64,000 nt of DNA from Sinohyriopsis cumingii. Taxonomy: Eukaryota; Mollusca; Bivalvia; Unionida; Unionidae. The notes under the pieces were generated by a model that saw only the letters and a list, made by a program, of their open reading frames with translations, ran no database searches and was not told the origin of the DNA. The position numbers and the translations under genes were made by a program. Below are positions 1-10,447 of this stretch, piece by piece. The stretch lies in assembly GCA_028554795.2 (NCBI GenBank), contig CM068838.1, positions 91,911,474 through 91,975,473 on the forward strand. The letters run 5' to 3'. How positions within the stretch are numbered: the first letter of the stretch is position 1; each line of letters begins with the position of its first letter.

Positions 1-1029
1 CTCGTTATTTCTATGTCTGCAAAATACACAATAAAGTTTTAAATTTCCTACAGTATTGAAACTAATTGCATGCATAGTCCGGCTCTATAATCACTAACTT
101 AATAAACAGTGAACAACTTTTTCTGCTCTAGCGACAACATTTTGAATTTGGAATCTTTTGTGAAAATTTGTGCAAGATATTTGGCTTTGCCCTTTTAGGT
201 AATTAGTTATTACTCAGTACAGTAAGTACTCGATTATTTGTGTAAATCAAGAGCAATACACCTGTGTCGCTTTTACATTTGTTTTAATTACTTCTGCATC
301 TGTAAACAGATTTTATCTTCCTCAATTTCACAGATTTGTTTGTCTTCTATATTCTTGAAACGTTTTGCCTGCAAAGTCATCAAGCTATGTATACACTGAC
401 TTAATAACATGTCACAGCGACACACTTTTCCGACTCTAGCGACAATGTTGTGGGTCGTGGATCATGCAGAAGAAGCAAAGGTAAAACGGAAACATTGGTA
501 TGTATGAGAAAACTAGAATAGGTGTTAAGATACCATTTCCACGATGTTGTACAGGGAAGATGATTCTTAAAATTACGTGCTAGAATAATCTGATCACTGA
601 AAAAGTTCATTTGGAAATTACATAAGTGCCTTCCACGTGTCTCAATGACATTTTAGTGGTACGTGTCTTACACAGATTATTACAGTATAGAATGGATGTG
701 TTTATGCTCGAAGTGAAACAATTTATATGGATATATACCAAATAAATCAACTTTTCGAAATGAAAATTAACATTAATGTTTATTCCTGTGAGTGCAAATT
801 TTGGCCTATGATTGATAATTGTCCACATAAAAACATTATGAGAGAAGTACCGATTTATTAAAGGATAACAGGTAACATGACTGCATTTATAAAAGGCATC
901 ATATTGTGAAACATTCTTAAAATTTGGTCATTGGCTGTATGACACTGGTTGTTCGTTGCAACGGAAACAAAAGCATCTTTCCAGGCAGGTAGCCCGCCTT
1001 GCAAAAAACTAATACAATTATCTGAATCA

Positions 1030-1600
1030 TAATAAGACAAGCAGAGTTTCCAGTCTACAGTCATAATAAGACAAGCAGTGTCCAGTCTTCAGTCATAATA
1101 AGACAAGCAGTATCGAGTCTACAGTCATAATAAGACAAGCAGTATCTGGTCTACAGTCATAAGAAGACAAGCAGTATCTGGTCTACAGTCATAAGAAGAC
1201 AAGCAGTATCCAGTATACAGTCATAAGACTAGCAGTGTCCCGTCGACAGTCAAAATAAGACAAACAAGGCTGTCCATTATATAGTCGTGATAAGACAAGC
1301 ATAATATCTAGTCTCTTGTCATCAGAAACAAGCAGTGTCCAGTTAATTTTCAGTCATAAAAAACCACGAAGAGTCAATTTCAATGCACACAAAGACAAGC
1401 TGCGTATAGTCCCTTGTAATGAAAAGATGAGCAACGTGCCTTGTCAGCTGTCATTTAGAGACAAGCAGAGTCTAGTCTGCTGTTATAATTAGACAGTCCA
1501 GTCCCCCATCATAAAGAGACAAGCTGAAGAAACGACATCGGAAGGAAAATATGATGTTACTAATAGACTATAAGATAACGTGAGACAAGCAGAATGTCCA
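1030..1600. repeat. About 32-bp minisatellite, degenerate
   Basis: Repeated CATAATAAGACAAGCAG followed by a variable TATC-GGTCTACAGT part. The first seven or so units are regular; the remainder to about 1600 is diverged. Confidence 0.85.
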
Positions 1601-1769
1601 ACCCCCTGTCAAAATGATATATGATATGGTACTTTATGTCAAGAACACTTCACATTTTGTAACTTGGGCATGTCACACTATTTCTAGCCATTCTCAGTTT
1701 TACAATATAGCCAAGATCGCCTTATACTGGGGTACATTCGTTGGAAAAATATAATACAATTAGTTCAAT

Positions 1770-2500
1770 AGGATCCAAGACTCGTGTTATATCAAGGACT
1801 GTGTTATAAATCGGTGCTGTTTAATGTGATCCACATTCATATGGATAATATCAGTAACTGTTATATTTGGGGTGCTTTATAATCATATATCTGACATTAC
1901 CTGTGTTATATCAAGTCCCATATTATCCTGAATTGCTTTAGTATGCTCTCTGTGAGAATGCCTATTGTTATTGCATATATAATATTATAAGGAGATGCTT
2001 TAAAATAGGATACGTGATCATGTCAATTTCATATCAGGGACAGTGTTGTACAGAGGTGCTTTATAATGGGGCCTATGACCATACCCATGATATATCAGGT
2101 GTTGAATTGTACTCAAGTGCTCTATAATGGGATTCATGACCATACCTGTGGTAAGTCAGGTATTGTTTTATACAGAAGTGTTTTATAACAGAACAGGATT
2201 CATGATGATAACCATGTTATAGCAGGTATAATGTTATACTGAAGTGCGTCATAATGAGAGCTATGGCCATGCTCATGTTATATGAGGAAACTCAGATGCA
2301 ATGTAATGTAATCCATGACCATATCTGTGTTATATCAGAGTTTGTTTGATTGAGATGCTGTATAATTGCGTCTATACCCATACCAATGTTATATCAGGGA
2401 ATGTGTTATACTGAGGTGTTTGATAATGGGATTAATTACCATACTCGTGCTATGTGTTAATTCAGGGACTGTTATGCTGAAATACTTTATCATAAGGGAT
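1770..2500. repeat. About 60-bp degenerate minisatellite
   Basis: Recurring blocks of TTATATCAGG, then GTTATACTGAAGTGC, TTTATAATGGGATTCATGAC and CATACCCATG. About ten diverged units. Confidence 0.8.
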
Positions 2501-2599
2501 CACTGTATTTACATACTAACAAAACTAATCTTCAGGAACAATAAAATATAGTCAGCAAATGAGAGATTTACAGGTGGTGGACCGCGTGTTTGAATGAGT

Positions 2600-2815
2600 G
2601 TTTAACTGGTTTCATGTTGAACTTTAGAGGCTGCGAAATCCAGTATTTGTTCTCAGCAGCAGGTGTTTCCCAAGGTTAAAATAAATAAGGTACTGGAGAT
2701 ACACAAGCGTTTAACTAGTTCCATGTTGAATTTTAGAAGTTGTATTTTTCTCTCTCACAGGAGCAGCAGTTTAACACAAACACAATATATAAGGTACTGG
2801 AGACAAACAAGTACC
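2600..2815 (+). repeat. Tandem duplication of exon A acceptor junction
   Basis: Two copies of a segment of about 107 bp. Copy 1 is 2600-2708 (TTTAACTGGTTTCATGTTGA ... CAG|CAGCAGG ... AAGGTACTGGAGATACACAA). Copy 2 covers the true acceptor and the first 55 bp or so of exon A (TTTAACTAGTTCCATGTTGA ... CAG|GAGCAGCAG ... AAGGTACTGGAGACAAACAA). Confidence 0.8.
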
Positions 2816-2891
2816 TCATGCTGCCTCGCCTATCCTCCCAGAGGCATTTTGATGAACTCTGTCCGCATGATAACAATGTCAAGAAGAGAAT
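2761..2891 (+). CDS. DNAJC16: DNAJC16-like gene, internal exon A
   Basis: Internal exon of a homologue of DNAJC16, an ER-membrane J-protein with a thioredoxin-like region. It is bounded by a pyrimidine-rich acceptor (TTTTTCTCTCTCACAG) and a GTAAGT donor. It reads 43 codons in phase 0 and ends with two bases (AT), which the next exon completes to ATG. The peptide contains NKYLMLPRLSSQRHFDELCP, which I recognise by memory as matching the vertebrate segment with the pattern NKYLL..RLTSQ..F.ELCP. The J domain and first thioredoxin region would be encoded upstream, outside the window. About 105 bp upstream lies a partial tandem copy of this acceptor and exon start (see findings). The family identity rests on recalled protein similarity over this and the next two exons; the exon boundaries are read directly. 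Confidence 0.8.
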
Positions 2892-5800
2892 GTAAGTTGA
2901 TGCAATATTTCAATTATTTTTTTCAAATTGGATCAATTTTAATAGCTTTGAAATAAATGATAACTTTGTTGATACTTAAATGTTTTGATATAGCACTAAA
3001 TAGTTATGTAACTCTAATGGGTAAATATTGGAAAAGGTTGTCTTTTTAATCTTTTAGACTGATAGGCATTGTTTGGTTATCTTAAGTTGTGTACATGTTT
3101 TAAAAAGTTGGTAAACATTGCAGCTTAAGAACAAAATACCATACCATCCATTGTGCATAGCTTGCACTTGAGGTAAGATTAAATCTCTTGATTTTGAGTT
3201 AAAAGTTCAGTGACTGAGGTAACGGTAAAGACAATAAGAACACGATGATTTCCAGACAGTATATTTAGTTCTGGATTATATACACGGAGCAAGCATTTTG
3301 GATGGGTTTATGTGTTGATCACAAAAAAATGCCTGTTGGCTTTGCAGTCAAAATATCAAAACCCAAATTAACCGTGTCCTAAACAATATAAAAGATTTAT
3401 GTAAAGAAAATAGTCATTTAAATTACACTCAATTTAAATGGAGGCAAATCAGCATTGACAGTAAGAACTGTTTCTGGCCCATATGCAACAAAGGCTACAG
3501 CGATATTGCCCAGAATATTACTAATGATTATATATTATGATAAACAAACAATGTTATAGAAGGCATATAAGTTGTGTTAGGAAATATACATTATTAGTCT
3601 ACGGTCATACTGGGTGAGTACATTAAACTGCTCGTTTTTGTTATGTTGAAACAAAACTGATTACCTGTCAAACTATTTAATTATCACGTGCATTTGCATA
3701 TATCATTATGCATGTTTATAATACATAAGCTCCTTTGTATGTTTATATTCCCTCTATGAATGAATGTTTGTACCTCTTTTTCACACGCTAATAATATTAA
3801 CGGTTGGTAACATGTTTTGAAAGATGAATCTTCTGTAAAAGAAATGTTGTTGAAGCATGAGTATATCATATATGAATGATTTGTTCAAATATAAATCATC
3901 TGGGGAAATATTTTGATACCAGTTTTGTAAATGGCAGTAGTGTCTTCACCTACCTTACATATCTTTCCACTTTCAGTAGGGAAACACGTACTGATATCTA
4001 TTTTTATCCAGGGTTAAGATAATGTTCATGTATTTACATAATGTTTCGTCAGCAGTCCTGTGAAATTGTTCCCGTTCAGTGTTCAATCTACTTATAATAT
4101 ATTGTAAACATTTTGCTAATTTTGTCGTCTTAAATCGGGCACCATTTGTACTACTGTTTATAATGGCCGTTCAGTTAGATGGCTCTCGTGTTAACATTTT
4201 TCTAACTTCTTCCATATTTGGTAATATTAGTGAAAACTCTGTCGTTGAATTTCTCGAGTTTTTCCCAAAACCTATAAATAGGGGTGTGATCGGTCGTTCT
4301 TGCAGTTGTGACTCAACTGGCTTCCAATCAAGGTTTAGAGAAACAACAAAAATCTCGACTGTAAAAATTTCTTCAAGCATAACAGCAAAGTAGACTAGTT
4401 TCTAAAGACACATTAAATTATTAAAAGTATATTAGGCCTAGATTCTTACAGTAATTCTTAAATCTGAGCGTTCGAGAACCTTCACACTCGACAGACTGCT
4501 GACCATTGGCTGAAAACAGTGTTTGATTTGTCATTTTCCTTAATGACGTTCTGGTGTTGAGACACACTACTAAAACTGATTATAATACTTTTCTTAAGTT
4601 GTTTCAACGTTTACTTCACCCTTCACATCTGAGAAACATTTCCGCAGAAGGAATTTCGGTGACGACCTTGTTGCTGTGTCGTCATCAAAACAAACGTCTG
4701 CTACCAATTGAAAAATCAGTACTCCAATTGGCATCATCAAATACTATACTCATTGATATTAAATATATCACATTTCACCATCTTGAACACTACCATTAGG
4801 TTGAGAAAACAAATATAAGCCGGTAAGCAATTTCAAAAACTGTCTTGACTATTAGTTTTGTACAATACACTGGAGATATCTAGTAAATAAAAATTGTTTG
4901 AGCTGTCCATCCATTCCTTTTATTTTGCCGTTACCCTTGACGCGTTACAATATTTCATTATAAATAAAGGTCTCTACAACATCAGTATATAAATGTGTAA
5001 AATTCAACACATTTTTATACTACATTTTTCATTTATATGAGACAGAATACCCCTACCAAACATTGCCAAAATAGGACTTAAGTTTCATGTTCTGCAATCA
5101 CTGTGCATTTTGTGCCTTTGAAAGATATATAATACCCAGAACGTATATGGTCCCCACGACTAAAAGTTACCATTTTAAACAACAAAACAGTTCACATCAC
5201 GAGCCGAATCAGTGCTTGTAACATGAAATGTTTCCCAATTTGTGTTGGCCATAATAGGTTCTCAAAGCTCATGTCCCTTTTAAAGAGGACATGCTTACAC
5301 AGGAATGAAATACACCGCAGACTGTGGGTCAGACAACTAAACGAACAAGGTCGCATTGACCAAAACAGAAACAGTTGGTACTCTGCACCATCGTCTTTGA
5401 ACAAACTTCAAAGACGGTTACCACTTTCTAGGAATAAATTACAAGATCAAGGTCAGCACCATCTAGAGTTTGCCTGGCCTTACAAGTGGATGATTGCATG
5501 ACTATTAAACGCAGAGTGAAAATATCATCTACCATTCAGGCACGTTTTGTTGCATGTGCATTGATCTTAGAACATCTTTGCCCATTAATGTTATTCACAG
5601 CCTCAGTTGTTCTTGATGATCACGATGATTAGCCATATACACATAATTCTTGTAATCTTGTTCATAACCAGACTGTCAGTCCAGTCCATGTCGACTCCCA
5701 GCATGTTAGTCCCAGCCAGTAAAATTGGGGGGGGGGGGCTAGTAATAACAGCTTCTAAAGCAGACTTTATGAATAATGATTTGAAAGGCATACAAAATGG

Positions 5801-8418
5801 TTTGTATCAACACATTATAGCACCTACGCCGCAACTTTTATATTCTAGAAATGAATGATATCCATTTGTATTTATGAATTTTATGAATAATTAACAGTGT
5901 CAATGACATCTTTGAATTAGTACCTGTACTGCTAACATGTTAGAAGAGTCTATGGTGTAAGTCTGTTGACCTTCAGCACACGCTGGTTATCGCTACTTCT
6001 CATAAATAACTTGGATGGTTGCCATGAATCAGAACCAAAATGCCATGGTGGTTCAGTGGTTAGTGTGCCTCGCTCACGATGTGTAGGTTCATATACTACC
6101 GGTTTGTATTTCTGTCTGAACATAACTGTCAAAACATTCATGGTATTTCAACTGGTATTACTACATATTAAGTAAGTTGCATAGAGGAAATGACATATTA
6201 AGTAAGTTTGCATAGAGGAAATGACATATGATAGAAACAACTCAGTTTGTACTGGTAAACGGATTATTTGCAGTATTTCAGCCAGTAATAGCACACATTA
6301 AACAAGTTGCATATATTTGATGAACAATGGTAGAACTAACCCAGCTTATTAAAGCAATGGTGTTTCGTTGTTTTGTCCATAAACAAACCAAAACTAGTGT
6401 AAGCACTCTCGGGTTTCTTATCTGTTCCTTATTTATTCACTCAATATGTCATATTAGAGGGGAGATAGACCTATTGCTATGTTTATTCGTATGTCTCTTT
6501 GCCAGTTAGTTTCCCATCACAGCACAACTCGAATCATTCAGTCTAGTTCAACCAGCATTGGTGCACGTCAGGCAATTTCCACAGAAGTGCCGCGTCATAA
6601 ATATAATGTTCAGTGTGTGCTCTTTGCTATCGAGAACTCATTGACTCCAATATCATTTAGTCAGGCGATGACACAGATAACTATGTCTGCTTCTTTTTCT
6701 TACAAGTATATGATAATGTATGGACTTCATCTTGATAAAATATTAAAGAAATATCCTGGGAATTTAAGATAATAACTCTGTCGTTGAAACAGTTTCCATC
6801 AATCAACCATAGTTAGCGTAAGCATTTAAAACTTGCATGTGATTTCAGCCAATAAATGTGCTCTTAAAGCAAGATTAGAAAAATATTATCCCCTCAGGCA
6901 TGTAATACAGGGGATACAGCTATCACTCTCTGTCTTTCTTTCTATACATGGTTTACAGATTATACAACTATCGCAACATCTGTCTGTTTTTCAATGCATA
7001 TTTGTGAAGCACTGCTCAAAACCACTCTAGGTGTTTCAACCAGACTTGGTACCCATGATATCTTGACATACAGAACTTTTCTCATTAGTTATTTTTAATA
7101 TTACCATGGAAACAAAGTGTAGTATTAAAAATGCTAGACACTGTGTTACTTTTTCCTTAGGAGTTCGTACATGAGTAATGGGATATGGCATCTTTAGTTG
7201 ACTTTAATTATCCTGGCACTTTAGCAAATGTATTGTTGTTGTCCCAGTGCATCAGTCAGACCAATCATGACCAGCTTGTACCGTGTTCTCCCACACCACT
7301 TGGTGAATAATAAGCACTCTAGGTTTGAAATATGGTTGGCTTAACTTCTCCTCGGAGCCATTTTGGATCAAATGCCTTGAAAAAATCAAAAAGGGGTGTT
7401 TTGAGAATTGAGGTCCTACAATAAATACAGAATTTACTGAAAATTTCTGGATAGATGACATTGGTGTAAATATGCAGCAACGTTCTGCAATTTTTTCCAC
7501 TAATTGTGAGAAAGAGGGTCTTGTCTCTTCTTTTGTGACACGAGTTTGAGGATAGTATTGAAGCTTTGTAGTTTCCACAGATGGATAGCATATATGCTCA
7601 ATAGGGTTTCACTTTCTTTTCTCTGGTTAAGTTTGGGTACAAGTTATGAAAAGAAACTTTGGAAAAGGGGGAATTGGAAGAATTCAGATTGTCGTTGATA
7701 TTACTCCTAACCAACTTGAAAGATTTCATATCGCCACACGTTTGCAAAGAATATGAATATTATGTTACTGTTGCTCCCTGTAGATTGACTTGTTCATTTT
7801 AAAGTCGATCATTGGCAACGCTAAGTCATCACGATTTCTCACATACTGCTTGGAGGAGCAAACTTATAGGCTCGATGTGTGACTGGTGTCAGTGTCCGAA
7901 AGGATTTTTATTCTCTTTCCAAACCAATGTTAGGAAAGAATCTTCAAAAATGATAATAAGGGAATATTTTGTGAATTTCTTCAATTTCGCTTTTTCTTCC
8001 ACCACTTGAAGGATTTTGGTGAAACTGTGCAGGATCGATATGTAGTTGTTGTAGATTGGCATTACGGTTTTACTTTTTTCTCTGGGATATATTTGTAGAA
8101 TTTCTTGAAAAAAATCAAAAACGGGAATTCAATAGTTATTTCTTCTCCCACACAGCTTGTAGGCGAAATATGTGGGTGATGTATAATGTGCAGAAAACTT
8201 TCTTTTTTAGTGGGATGTCTTCAAAAAATTTTTGGAAAAAAAGGAGAATTTTGAGAGCTTGTTTCTCATAAACGGATTGTGTAAGTTTATTTCAAATTAG
8301 AAGAAAACATATATACTTTGCACTTATTTGTAATAAGGATTTTTATCCGTGGCCCGTGAGAAGGGGATAAAATTGTTGGTTTGTCATTACGATATATATA
8401 TAAATATTAACCTCTCAT

Positions 8419-8454
<36 letters not shown>

Positions 8455-9084
8455 CCCTCTCAAACGGATTTGATTGAAACATAATGGGCCATATAAGTGG
8501 TTGATGTCGATTTGCAATACAGTTTTCAGTTTCTAATCTACCACTGGTTTAGACAATTGTACTGGAACATTGTCAAAAGATTAGTGTTATGTTTCGTGTT
8601 ATTTTTTAAAATTAAAAAAAGAAAAAACTTTTATAGCTTTTACAATGGGTTTGGTATAAATGTGCGATGTGGTCCCACTTCTTCTTTTCATGAAAATGAG
8701 ATTATTTTCTTGAGACGAAAGGGCATCTTGATTAGTCAGATTTTACCACATCACATAAACTGATTGACGGAAAAACGTGTTCAGAAGAACATATCTGAAG
8801 TGCAAGTATCCGACCCCCAATATTAGGATTCAACAATTTTGTTTCCCATAGCATTTCCGTTAATTATTATTGTATTTCAACACAATTGTATTTGGAGGTC
8901 AATGTTGCAATATTTTCAACGGAATGCAAATATGATCATTCTATGTCATTATTTAGTTGATTTATGAGCTTCTGTTGAACGTTGGACCCATATGATTATA
9001 TTTCCCCATAATATCGCTAACAAAATATTTTATTTCAAGCGAATAATCTATGCATGTTTATATTGACAAGATCGCACATGCTAA
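2892..9084. other. DNAJC16-like intron A-B, left part
   Basis: AT-rich with no supportable exon. A 12-G run lies at 5727-5738, and a direct duplication of about 30 bp (ATTAAGTAAGTTGCATAGAGG) at 6170-6230. From 6130 to 7060 the phrase TTTCAACCAG.(A/C)TTGGT recurs five times at uneven spacing. From 7280 to 8270 a CTTCTCCCACAC..CTTG phrase recurs, suggesting old repeats of about 300 bp. (AT)n occupies 8422-8452. Confidence 0.5.
6046..6102 (+). other. tRNA-like fragment (possible SINE head)
   Basis: ATGGTGGTTCAGTGGTTAG resembles the 5' half of a tRNA-Glu-type gene, and GGTTCATATACTACC a decayed B box. I cannot fold it into an intact tRNA, so it is treated as a relic. Confidence 0.3.
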
Positions 9085-10002
9085 GGTGGCGCTATACAGT
9101 TTCGCATTTTGCATAGGGTTAGGAATTTAAAGAAAAAGAATGTCCCCGGCTTTCCTCACTGGTTATACTGGCTATTTAAAAAAGACCTTGTATATCTTAG
9201 GTATAATGCAAAGAACCTTTAATTCCCTTTATTTTGGTGTATGATTGATGGGTGTACTATGGGTTATAGAGTATACAGCTTGGCCTTACTTCAAATGTGC
9301 ACCTTTCAAAAAAGTGCTAGCTCTACTTGGTCATTTTCACTTCCTGAACTTCAGAGGTCAATTGTATAAAAAAGAGCCGATAACTTTTTTTACATTTTAT
9401 ATATTTGGTAATTCATTCATTGCACTTTCAGAAGCTGGTATTGTCTAGTCTGGCAAAATTCATTTTCCCTATTTTAATAGCTGCTATGTATAGTGTACTT
9501 TAGACTAATTCAGACTGATTTTTTAACACAAGGGAGCAGTCATTTTAGTTAGCAGTGTGCTTAAATCATGTAAAATTTCCAAAAGTACAAGGGGCCCCGA
9601 GTGGCCGAGTGGTCTAAAGCGTTCGCCATTACGGATCACTGCCATCTCACCTCTGTCTGCGCCGGTTCGAGTCTCAGATTCAGCCAATGTAGATATGTGA
9701 GAAAGCATGCCAGTAGCTTCTCGTGGGTCGGTGGTTCTTTCCGGGGTTTTCCCGGGTTCTTCCTCCACCATTAATACTGGCCGCCATATATGGCCTATCG
9801 TGTGCTGAAAAATGGCGTTAAACCCCACAACAACAACCAACCAACCAAAAGTACAATATCCAAAAGAAATATCATCCACATTACATTAATGTAGCATAGA
9901 GGTATGCAAACATTCTCTCCACCGTGCATGTTTTAAATGCGAACTACTTCACCTTACATACGTCACTCTCTCAAAAGCACATATTATCTGGTGAGCGCCA
10001 CC
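9085..10002. mobile_element. Inverted-repeat DNA element, copy 1 (with nested SINE)
   Basis: The element is bounded by perfect 9-bp inverted termini, GGTGGCGCT and AGCGCCACC, flanked on each side by TAA (9082-9084 and 10003-10005). This is consistent with a 3-bp target duplication. Without the nested SINE and its duplication it is about 652 bp, and it has no coding capacity. A second copy lies at 42687-43334. The TAA duplication would suit PIF/Harbinger-like transposition, but no transposase is present and the assignment is inference. It sits in the DNAJC16-like intron A-B, 250 bp before exon B. Confidence 0.75.
9591..9844 (+). mobile_element. tRNA-derived SINE, family 1, copy 1
   Basis: Full-length SINE of 254 bp. 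The head has a class-II tRNA look (A box GTGGCCGAGTGGTCTAAAGCG, B box GGTTCGAGTCT), closest by eye to tRNA-Leu. A core follows (CTTCTCGTGGGTCGGTGG, TTCCTCCACCATTAATACTGG), and then a tail ending in CAACAAC repeats. It is flanked by the perfect 12-bp target duplication CCAAAAGTACAA (9579-9590 and 9845-9856). It is nested in the inverted-repeat element at 9085-10002. Confidence 0.9.
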
Positions 10003-10199
10003 TAAATCATCAGTTTCTTCCTTTATGAAACTTTCTACCATAACTCATAAACTGCATCACCATAATCATTTGGATACTTTATCCAATGAAAAGCAAAAGA
10101 CATATATTCCTGAATTTTGACTGCTTATATTTGATTAAAATCATCAAGATATTTAAGATTTAATCATGAAATTATAACCTAAATCAGAGAAATTTATTT

Positions 10200-10290
10200 C
10201 TTTAAGGCTTGTGTGGTACTTGTCACAAATCAGATCAATATTTATTTATTTAAGGCTTTGTGTTGTGCTTATCACAAAGAAGAATAAAGA
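10200..10290 (+). repeat. 48-bp tandem duplication of exon B acceptor junction
   Basis: TTTAAG|GCTTGTGTGGTACTTGTC at 10201 is repeated 48 bp later as TTTAAG|GCTTTGTGTTGTGCTTATC, which is the true start of exon B. Identity continues through ACAAA-AG. Confidence 0.75.
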
Positions 10291-10447
10291 GCATGATGCC
10301 TATAGAGATTCCTTCAGGAATTATGCACAGACATCAAAATTGGCTGGCCATGAGCGTGTCATGTTTAGTTACGTTTATGAAGATATACAGAAAGAATTTG
10401 TGTTAGCACTCACCAAGGAGAGAATGCAGGAACACGATACAGCCACG
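10255..10447 (+). CDS. DNAJC16: DNAJC16-like gene, internal exon B
   Basis: Exon of 193 bp. Its first G completes the split Met codon from exon A, giving ...KKRM|LCVVLITKK, which matches the vertebrate stretch RKYCVVLLT. It then reads 64 codons, including FSYVYEDIQKEF, which matches the vertebrate pattern FVHVYSNRQQEF. It ends in phase 0 at ACG|GTATGA. The acceptor is TTATTTATTTAAG. This segment belongs to the second thioredoxin-like region of the lumenal part of the protein (family knowledge). A second acceptor-like copy at 10205-10206 lies exactly 48 bp upstream and keeps the frame open, so a 16-residue longer isoform is possible. Intron A-B is 7.36 kb and intron B-C is 1.96 kb. Confidence 0.85.

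Noticed and set aside
5223-5501. 92-codon + frame in the DNAJC16-like intron
   Set aside because: Exons A and B join perfectly by phase and protein text without it. No family recognised.
9591-9670. Functional tRNA-Leu gene
   Set aside because: Promoter boxes are present, but the acceptor stem does not pair. The sequence continues into an SINE body with a target duplication and has five other copies.
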